A stretch of 8,504 nt of DNA. It comes from Defluviitaleaceae bacterium. GTDB taxonomy: Bacteria > Bacillota > Clostridia > Lachnospirales > UBA5962. Of this stretch, positions 1 through 4,825 are shown piece by piece. Within the stretch, counting starts at the first letter, position 1. Each line of letters opens with the position of its first letter. The notes under the pieces were generated by a model. It worked only from the letters and a program-made list of their open reading frames with translations, had not been told where the DNA came from and made no database searches. The stretch spans positions 1-8,504 of the forward strand of contig WQZK01000070.1 of the NCBI GenBank assembly GCA_009780765.1. The letters run 5' to 3'. Made by a program: the position numbers and the translations under genes.

Positions 1-77
1 AAAAGAACAATTCCATAGCCACCAGGACCGGGGTTGCCAGAGCAAGCCCCATCTGTATAAATATCAACTGTTTTCAT
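1..77 (-). CDS. rnhA: Ribonuclease HI, N-terminal fragment (runs off the left edge)
   Basis: Ribonuclease HI cleaves the RNA strand of RNA-DNA hybrids in the cytoplasm (R-loops, replication primers). Only the first 25 codons are present, starting at the ATG at 77-75 on the minus strand. The visible residues read MKTVDIYTDGACSGN followed by PGPGGYGIVL, the hallmark first beta hairpin of type 1 RNase H. The Asp in YTDGACSGNPGPGG (residue 9) is the first of the metal-binding carboxylates. The rest of the DEDD set lies outside the window, so activity cannot be judged. The start is fixed by a GGAGG site at 85-89, 7 bases upstream, and by an ATGA overlap with the ispD stop codon, which makes it the third gene of the cluster. 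The family call is secure despite the short length, because this motif is very specific. Confidence 0.9.
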   Translation of the reverse strand, partial: MKTVDIYTDGACSGNPGPGGYGIVL

Positions 78-727
78 CTAAAAGCCTCCAAATCGTCTTT
101 TGTAGTAATTTTTATGTTTCTATAGCTTCCTAAAACTATTTTGGGCTTTATACCTAAAAGCTCTACAAAACAACTGTCGTCCGTGCCGTCTAGCCCTTGA
201 TTTATTGCATTTTCATATGCTTTTGTTATTATATCTTTTTTAAACCCTTGCGGTGTTTGAATTAAATAAAGCTTGCTTCTATCAAGGCTTTTTTCAAAAA
301 ATTCACCATCTTTTGAAAATTTTATACTATCTTTTAGGGAAACAGCCGTAACAGCCGAACCGTGCTCTTTTACAGCCCCTATAACATTTCTTATTATTTC
401 ATTAGAAACGAATGGCCTAACACCATCATGCACTAAAACAATCCCACTGTTTTTGCTAACATATTTTAGCCCGTTATAAACCGAATCTCTTCTATTTTCT
501 CCGCCAGCCACAAACTTTTTAATTTTATCAAATTTAATTTCTTCCTCACAAAACAAAATGTCATTTTTTGGTGTGACAATAATTATCTCGTCCACACAAT
601 CAAGCTCTTGAAACTTTTCTATAGTATGCTCTAAAATCATTTTGCCATTTATTTTGATATATTGCTTAGGAATCTCGCTTCCCATTCTAAGCCCTTTGCC
701 ACCAGCTACAATTATCACCGAAGTCAT
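74..727 (-). CDS. ispD: 2-C-methyl-D-erythritol 4-phosphate cytidylyltransferase
   Basis: IspD joins MEP and CTP to give CDP-methylerythritol and diphosphate, the third step of the non-mevalonate isoprenoid pathway in the cytosol. The 217-residue product is close to the usual 220-235. Family motifs occur in order: the CTP-binding loop VAGGKGLRMG (7-16) followed by PKQY (20-23), GGENRRDSVYNGL (75-87), VHDGVRPFV (99-107), the KDSIK strand (132-136), QTPQGF (157-162), TDDSCFVE (182-189) and the C-terminal NIKITTKDDL (204-213). The ATG at 727 is chosen over an in-frame GTG at 742. A GGAGG site (735-739) sits 8 bases before the ATG, whereas the GTG lies upstream of that site. The start overlaps the glycosylase stop by ATGA and the stop overlaps the rnhA start the same way. 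The close relative TarI (ribitol-5-phosphate cytidylyltransferase) is the main alternative; no teichoic acid genes are nearby, so IspD is preferred. Confidence 0.92.
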   Translation of the reverse strand: MTSVIIVAGGKGLRMGSEIPKQYIKINGKMILEHTIEKFQELDCVDEIIIVTPKNDILFCEEEIKFDKIKKFVAGGENRRDSVYNGLKYVSKNSGIVLVHDGVRPFVSNEIIRNVIGAVKEHGSAVTAVSLKDSIKFSKDGEFFEKSLDRSKLYLIQTPQGFKKDIITKAYENAINQGLDGTDDSCFVELLGIKPKIVLGSYRNIKITTKDDLEAFR

Positions 728-1323
728 ACGTAAAACCTCCACAAAAAATCTTTTGCCTCTTCGGCATAATCTATACCAATTCGTTTACTTGTTTTTATAG
801 GTATTGCTATGTTTTCTATGCCCTCAATTTTATCTGCTACAAAAATTTTATCTCCAAGCATATCAAGGGCGTTAAAATTTTTATCAATCCCCATGGCTTT
901 GCAAAGTTTACCTGGTCCATCCGAAAAATTTTTAACCTGATACTTTGATAACTCTCCAAGTCCTTTGCCATATCTAAGCCTTGAGGCCTCTTCTTTTCCC
1001 AAAACTATGTCAACACCTCTAATCAAAACTGCACATGGTGAATTTTCTTCTTCAACAACAATATTAAAGCAATAATACATGCCATAAATCAAATAAACAT
1101 AAGCAAAGCCTCCTTCTTTAAACATTATTTCTGTCCGTTTTGTTTTCTTTAAGGGGTACGCATGGCAGGCTTTGTCATTATCTCCACGATACGCTTCAAT
1201 TTCTGTTATTCTTCCTGCTATATAGGTGTTATCTATATTTACAACCAAATATTTTCCAATAAGTTCTTTTGCAACTTCTAGTGCTCCACGATTATAAAAA
1301 TTTCTTAATACTTTGTTAAACAT
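724..1323 (-). CDS. aag: AAG-family 3-methyladenine DNA glycosylase
   Basis: This monofunctional base-excision repair enzyme removes alkylated or deaminated purines (3-methyladenine, hypoxanthine, ethenoadenine) by cutting the N-glycosyl bond. The 199 residues match the bacterial form of the family across the full length: FYNRGALEVAKELIGKYLV (9-27), RITEIEAYRGDNDKACHAY (38-56), YGMYYCFNIV (80-89), AVLIRGVD (98-105), DGPGKLCKAMGI (135-146) and a C-terminal RIGIDYAEEAKDFLWRF (181-197). By alignment from memory with human AAG, Glu43 is the catalytic base (E125), Tyr45 is Y127, His54 is H136, Tyr80 is the base-flipping wedge (Y162) and Asn87 is N169; all are kept, so it should be active. A G-rich site (GGGGGAAG, 1328-1335) precedes the ATG at 1323. 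It is the first gene of the cluster with ispD and rnhA and is divergent from pflB. Confidence 0.93.
   Translation of the reverse strand: MFNKVLRNFYNRGALEVAKELIGKYLVVNIDNTYIAGRITEIEAYRGDNDKACHAYPLKKTKRTEIMFKEGGFAYVYLIYGMYYCFNIVVEEENSPCAVLIRGVDIVLGKEEASRLRYGKGLGELSKYQVKNFSDGPGKLCKAMGIDKNFNALDMLGDKIFVADKIEGIENIAIPIKTSKRIGIDYAEEAKDFLWRFYV
735..739 (-). promoter_or_regulatory. Ribosome binding site that fixes the ispD start
   Basis: GGAGG on the minus strand, 8 bases before the ATG at 727. It lies inside the last codons of the DNA glycosylase gene. It shows that the GTG further upstream at 742 is not the start and that ispD translation is coupled to the gene before it. Confidence 0.8.
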
Positions 1324-1341
1324 ATAACTTCCCCCAAAGGC

Positions 1342-1370
1342 TTTACTTAATTTCTAATACATGTTATAAT
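1342..1370 (+). promoter_or_regulatory. Extended -10 promoter for the pfl operon
   Basis: TTTACT (1342-1347), a 17-base spacer, then TATAAT (1365-1370) preceded by TG at 1362-1363 (TGnTATAAT). Predicted start is near 1377, giving a leader of about 33 bases to the pflB ATG. The perfect extended -10 suggests this is the stronger of the two divergent promoters, as expected for an abundant fermentation enzyme. I see no convincing Fnr-type or Rex-type palindrome beside it. Confidence 0.75.
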
Positions 1371-1397
1371 TATAGTGTAAAAATAAATTTTAGTAAA
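1369..1397 (-). promoter_or_regulatory. Sigma-A-type promoter for the glycosylase-ispD-rnhA cluster
   Basis: On the minus strand, TTTACT (1397-1392) is followed by a 17-base spacer and a perfect TATAAT (1374-1369). Transcription would start near 1362, leaving a leader of about 39 bases before the ATG at 1323. There is no TG extension before this -10. The -35 overlaps the pflB ribosome binding site. Its -10 shares bases with the pflB promoter's -10 on the other strand. Confidence 0.65.
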
Positions 1398-1403
1398 GAG
1401 GTG
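1395..1403 (+). promoter_or_regulatory. Ribosome binding site that fixes the pflB start
   Basis: AAAGAGGTG lies 6 bases before the ATG at 1410. The in-frame GTG at 1401 is the last part of this site and so cannot be the start. The first bases of the site also form part of the opposing promoter's -35. Confidence 0.8.
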
Positions 1404-1409
1404 TTTTTT

Positions 1410-3635
1410 ATGTATCAAGAGTGGAAGGACTTTGCCCCAGGAAAATGGGTTGACGAGATAGACGTACGCGATTTTATACAAAAAAACTACACGCCTTATG
1501 ACGGCGACCATAGTTTTCTTGAGGGTGCAACAGAAAATACACAAAAACTTTGGGCTCAAGTTTTAGAGCTTATGAAAGTTGAAAATGAAAAAGGCATTTA
1601 TGATGTTGAAACTAAAAAACCAAATACAATTGTTTCGCACGGACCTGGGTATCTTAACAAAGATATTGAGCAAATTGTTGGATTCCAAACAGATGCACCG
1701 CTTAAACGCGGAATTATGCCTTTTGGCGGGCTTAGAGTTGTAGAAACGGCTCTTGAATCTTATGGATATAAACTTGACGAAAATACAAGAGACATCTTTA
1801 AAAACTATAGAAAAACTCATAACGATGGTGTTTTTGATGCTTACACTGACGAAATGAAAAACGTTAGAAAAACTGGCATTATCACGGGTCTTCCTGATGC
1901 TTACGGACGTGGGCGTATTATTGGCGACTATAGAAGAGTTGCTCTTTACGGAATTGACCGTTTAATAGAAGATAAACAAAGAGAAAAACGCGAATTAACC
2001 ATGAAAATGGATGATATGACTATTTTAAATCGCGAAAATATTTCTGAAGGCATTAAATCTTTAAAACAACTTAAAGAAATGGCTGCATCTTATGGTTTTG
2101 ACATTTCGAAGCCTGCTAAAAATGCTAAAGAAGCAGTTCAATGGACGTATTTCGCATTTTTAGCGGCTGTTAAGCAGCAAGACGGAGCTGCAATGAGCCT
2201 TGGGCGTGTTTCTACTTTCTTAGATATTTATATAGCAAGAGATTTAGAAAGCGGTGCAATTACTGAAAAAGAAGCACAAGAACTTATCGACCATTTCGTT
2301 ATGAAACTTAGAATGGTTAGATTTTTAAGAACACCAGAGTATAACTCGCTATTCTCGGGCGACCCTACTTGGGTTACAGAGTGTATTGCTGGTATGGGTG
2401 AAGATGGCAGACATTTAGTTACTAAGAGTAGTTACAGGATTTTACACACGCTTTATAATTTAGGGCCAGCTCCAGAACCTAACCTCACGGTTTTATGGAG
2501 TACAAAAATGCCTGAAACATTTAAAAATTATTGTTCAAAAGTTTCGATAGATACATCGAGTTTACAATACGAATCAGACGATTTGATGAGAGGATATTGG
2601 GGCGACGATTATGGCATAGCTTGTTGTGTTTCTGCAATGAAGCTTGGTAAGCAAAAGCAATTCTTTGGAGCTCGTGCAAACCTTGGAAAAGCTCTTTTAT
2701 ATGCAATTAACGGTGGCAAAGATGAAGTTTCTGGCGAACAAATCGGTCCAGAATTTGCACCAATTACAAGCGAATATCTTGATTATGATGAAGTTGTAAG
2801 AAAGTTTGACCTATTCCTTGAATGGCTTGCAAAACTTTATATCGACACTTTAAGCGTTATCCATTACATGCACGATAAATATAACTTTGAAGCTTTGCAA
2901 ATGGCTCTTCATGATAGCGAAATTTTAAGAACTCAAGCTTGCGGAATTGCTGGCCTTTCGGTTGTTGCAGACTCACTTGCCGCTATTAAATATGCTAAAG
3001 TTAAAGTTATTAGAAACGAAGCTGGCCTTGCCGTTGACTATAAAATTGAAGGCGAATACCCTGCGTTTGGAAATAACGACGACAGAGTTGACAAAATTGC
3101 ATACGATTTAGTTAAAGATTTTATGAAAAAATTACAAAAGCAACCAACTTACAGAAATTCTGTTCCAACACTTTCTGTTTTAACAATAACTTCTAATGTT
3201 GTTTATGGCAAAAAAACAGGAAATACACCGGATGGCAGAAAAGAAGGCGAGCCTTTTGCACCGGGTGCAAACCCAATGCACGGCCGTGATACTAAGGGTG
3301 CACTTGCTTCTATGGCTTCTGTTGCAAAAATTCCTTATAAATATTCGCAAGATGGTATTTCGTACACATTTAGCATTATTCCAGAAGCTTTGGGTAAAAC
3401 TGAAGACGAAAGAATTAAAAACCTTACAGGTATTATGGACGGATATTTCTACGAAAATGGACACCATATAAATGTAAATGTTTTTGAAAAAGAAATGCTT
3501 TTAGATGCTATGGAAAAACCTGAAAAATACCCTCAATTAACAATTAGGGTTTCGGGCTATGCAGTTAATTTCATTAAACTAACAAGAGAGCAACAGCTTG
3601 ATGTTATTAACAGAACATTCCACTCTGCTTTCTAA
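1410..3635 (+). CDS. pflB: Formate acetyltransferase (pyruvate formate-lyase)
   Basis: This glycyl-radical enzyme converts pyruvate and CoA to acetyl-CoA and formate in the cytosol, the central step of anaerobic mixed-acid fermentation. The product is 741 residues from the ATG at 1410, close to the 760 of the E. coli enzyme. It begins with the typical WKDFAPGKWVDEIDVRDFI stretch. The adjacent catalytic cysteines are Cys405-Cys406 in GIACCVSAMKLGKQKQFFG, and the following GARANLGKALLYAINGG carries Arg422, equivalent to the E. coli pyruvate-binding R435. The radical-bearing Gly716 sits in RVSGYAVNF, 25 residues from the C-terminus as expected. The C-terminal half also has TSNVVYGKKTGNTPDGR. Intact cysteine pair plus glycyl loop distinguish true Pfl from diol dehydratase-like relatives. 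It heads an operon with an NTF2-like gene and pflA. No formate transporter (focA) is adjacent. Confidence 0.98.
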   Translation: MYQEWKDFAPGKWVDEIDVRDFIQKNYTPYDGDHSFLEGATENTQKLWAQVLELMKVENEKGIYDVETKKPNTIVSHGPGYLNKDIEQIVGFQTDAPLKRGIMPFGGLRVVETALESYGYKLDENTRDIFKNYRKTHNDGVFDAYTDEMKNVRKTGIITGLPDAYGRGRIIGDYRRVALYGIDRLIEDKQREKRELTMKMDDMTILNRENISEGIKSLKQLKEMAASYGFDISKPAKNAKEAVQWTYFAFLAAVKQQDGAAMSLGRVSTFLDIYIARDLESGAITEKEAQELIDHFVMKLRMVRFLRTPEYNSLFSGDPTWVTECIAGMGEDGRHLVTKSSYRILHTLYNLGPAPEPNLTVLWSTKMPETFKNYCSKVSIDTSSLQYESDDLMRGYWGDDYGIACCVSAMKLGKQKQFFGARANLGKALLYAINGGKDEVSGEQIGPEFAPITSEYLDYDEVVRKFDLFLEWLAKLYIDTLSVIHYMHDKYNFEALQMALHDSEILRTQACGIAGLSVVADSLAAIKYAKVKVIRNEAGLAVDYKIEGEYPAFGNNDDRVDKIAYDLVKDFMKKLQKQPTYRNSVPTLSVLTITSNVVYGKKTGNTPDGRKEGEPFAPGANPMHGRDTKGALASMASVAKIPYKYSQDGISYTFSIIPEALGKTEDERIKNLTGIMDGYFYENGHHINVNVFEKEMLLDAMEKPEKYPQLTIRVSGYAVNFIKLTREQQLDVINRTFHSAF

Positions 3636-3642
3636 TAATGTC

Positions 3643-4014
3643 ATGAATAGTTTTGAGGATTTTGTTAAGCTACACTTAAATGCTATTGAAGAAAGAAACA
3701 TTAAAGCATTTGCAGAATTTTTGCACCCATCGCAAAATAGCATAATTATATTTCCAAATGGAGATATAATTGAGGGGTATGAAAATATTTTAAATTTTCA
3801 CAAAGAATGGTTTACAGATATTGATTGGCGGATGGATGTTGATATTATTGATATATTCACCGCCGATAATATCGGCTATGCTCTTTTGGATGTTGCGTAT
3901 CATGATTTAGATGAAGATAGAAATCCATACGAGTTAAAATATTTACTAAGCTTGTTATTTAAAAAAGTGGAAGATAAGTGGATTTTGTTTAGAGACCAAA
4001 ACACGTTGAAGTAA
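3643..4014 (+). CDS. NTF2/SnoaL-like small protein within the pfl operon
   Basis: The predicted soluble protein has 123 residues and unknown function. The pattern suits the NTF2-like cone fold (SnoaL/DUF4440 type). An N-terminal helix FEDFVKLHLNAIEERNIKAFAEFL (4-27) is followed by strands SIIIFPNGDIIEGYENIL (33-50), an amphipathic stretch with FHKEWF, and three long strands (DVDIIDIFTADNIGYALLDVAYHDL; LKYLLSLLFKKVEDKWILFRDQNT). The ending WILFRDQNT is typical of the group. It has no signal peptide or membrane segment. It is not GrcA/YfiD, the Pfl spare-part protein, since it lacks an RVSGY glycyl loop. The ATG at 3643 begins 7 bases after the pflB stop and no good ribosome binding site precedes it, so it probably depends on coupling to pflB. 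Earlier in-frame starts (TTG 3598, ATG 3601) would overlap pflB. Base composition matches its neighbours. Fold call is moderate; a role with Pfl is inferred only from position. Confidence 0.75.
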   Translation: MNSFEDFVKLHLNAIEERNIKAFAEFLHPSQNSIIIFPNGDIIEGYENILNFHKEWFTDIDWRMDVDIIDIFTADNIGYALLDVAYHDLDEDRNPYELKYLLSLLFKKVEDKWILFRDQNTLK

Positions 4015-4046
4015 GGCTCAGAACAATTAAATTTAAGGAGTATGCA

Positions 4047-4787
4047 ATGTCTGAAAGTAAAGAAATTATCGGTAGAATTCATTCTGTAGAAACATGCGGC
4101 ACAGTAGACGGCCCCGGCATAAGATATATTATTTTTATGCAGGGCTGTCCTTTGCGTTGTTTGTATTGCCATAATCCCGATTCGTGGAATATAAACTCTG
4201 CTTCCGCTAAAGAGATGACCGTTTCCGATTTAATGGCTGATATTAGAAAATATAAATCATTCATGCGTTTTTCTGGTGGCGGAGTTACCGTTTCTGGTGG
4301 CGAGCCTTTAATGCAGCACGAGTTTGTAACTAAATTATTTAAAGCATGCCAAAAAGAAGGCATCAATACAACTTTAGATACATCAGGCTTTGCAGATTTA
4401 GAAATAGTTAGCCCTATTTTTGAATACACAAATCTTATTCTTTTAGACATAAAAAGCTATAACGAAGAAACCTATAAAAACCTCACAGGTGCAGAGTTAA
4501 CTCCAACACTTAAATTTTTAAATCATACAAAAGAAATAGGGTTGCCTGTTTGGGTGCGCTTTGTTTTAGTTCCTGGAATTACTGACAATATAGCTGATAT
4601 AAAAGAAATGGCAAAGTTTTTGTCTAGCTTTGAAAACATCAAAAAAGTTGATATTTTGCCGTTTCATAAAATGGGCGAACATAAGTGGGAGCTTCTTAAA
4701 ATCGACTATCAGCTTAAAAATACAAGAAGTCCATCTAAGTTTGAAGTTGACAAGGTGAAGGATATTTTTGCAAAATATTCTCTATAG
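4047..4787 (+). CDS. pflA: Pyruvate formate-lyase activating enzyme (radical SAM)
   Basis: PflA uses a [4Fe-4S] cluster and S-adenosylmethionine to abstract a hydrogen from the active-site glycine of PflB (Gly716 here), switching the enzyme on under anaerobic conditions. The 246-residue product matches the E. coli length. Motifs: GRIHSVETCGTVDGPGIRYIIF (9-30), the cluster-binding CxxxCxxC at Cys34, Cys38 and Cys41 (QGCPLRCLYCHNPDSW), the SAM-contacting SGGEP at 83-87, LDTSG, and VRFVLVPGITD in the second half. There is no extra ferredoxin-like 8Fe insert, so this is the classical Pfl-type activase and not a large glycyl-radical activase. An AAGGAG site (4035-4040) lies 6 bases before the ATG, so it has its own ribosome loading despite being third in the operon. 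It follows the NTF2-like gene by 32 bases and ends 2 bases before a hairpin terminator. Confidence 0.97.
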   Translation: MSESKEIIGRIHSVETCGTVDGPGIRYIIFMQGCPLRCLYCHNPDSWNINSASAKEMTVSDLMADIRKYKSFMRFSGGGVTVSGGEPLMQHEFVTKLFKACQKEGINTTLDTSGFADLEIVSPIFEYTNLILLDIKSYNEETYKNLTGAELTPTLKFLNHTKEIGLPVWVRFVLVPGITDNIADIKEMAKFLSSFENIKKVDILPFHKMGEHKWELLKIDYQLKNTRSPSKFEVDKVKDIFAKYSL

Positions 4788-4788
4788 T

Positions 4789-4823
4789 ATAAAAGCGGAT
4801 ACATTACTTGTATCCGCTTTTAT
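4789..4823. terminator. Bidirectional intrinsic terminator between pflA and the GH18 gene
   Basis: A perfect 15-bp stem (4789-4803 pairs with 4809-4823) encloses the 5-base loop TTACT. The core is AAAAGCGGATACA with its exact complement. On the plus strand the stem ends in a T-rich run (CTTTTATTATTATA). On the minus strand the other arm ends likewise (CTTTTATACTAT). It fills the whole gap between two convergent genes and can stop transcription from both sides. Confidence 0.92.
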
Positions 4824-4825
4824 TA

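Noticed and set aside
728..742. GTG start at 742 for ispD, giving five extra residues
   Set aside because: The GGAGG site at 735-739 lies within this extension and is well placed for the ATG at 727; family proteins begin close to the nucleotide-binding loop.
1361..1378. Possible Rex or Fnr operator at the pfl promoter
   Set aside because: The only palindrome is the TATAATTATA of the -10 elements; neither the TTGAT-N4-ATCAA nor the TTGTTAA-N4-TTAACAA pattern is present.
1401..1409. GTG start at 1401 for pflB
   Set aside because: This GTG is the end of the ribosome binding site AAAGAGGTG; the ATG at 1410 is correctly spaced.
3180..3471. Open frames on both strands within the 3' part of pflB
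   Set aside because: Both are out-of-frame readings of a highly conserved pflB region with no motifs of their own.
3598..3642. Earlier in-frame starts for the NTF2-like gene inside pflB (TTG 3598, ATG 3601)
   Set aside because: The added residues simply read the end of pflB in another frame, have no ribosome binding site, and are not needed for the fold; a start at 3643 gives the usual coupled spacing.
3638..3646. Two-codon ORF (ATG TCA TGA) overlapping the start of the NTF2-like gene
   Set aside because: It has no ribosome binding site and such short frames arise by chance; a coupling role cannot be supported from sequence alone.
4079..4450. Open frame of 123 codons antisense to pflA
   Set aside because: It is a shadow of the pflA coding pattern: no recognisable domain, no ribosome binding site, and pflA is strongly conserved on the other strand.
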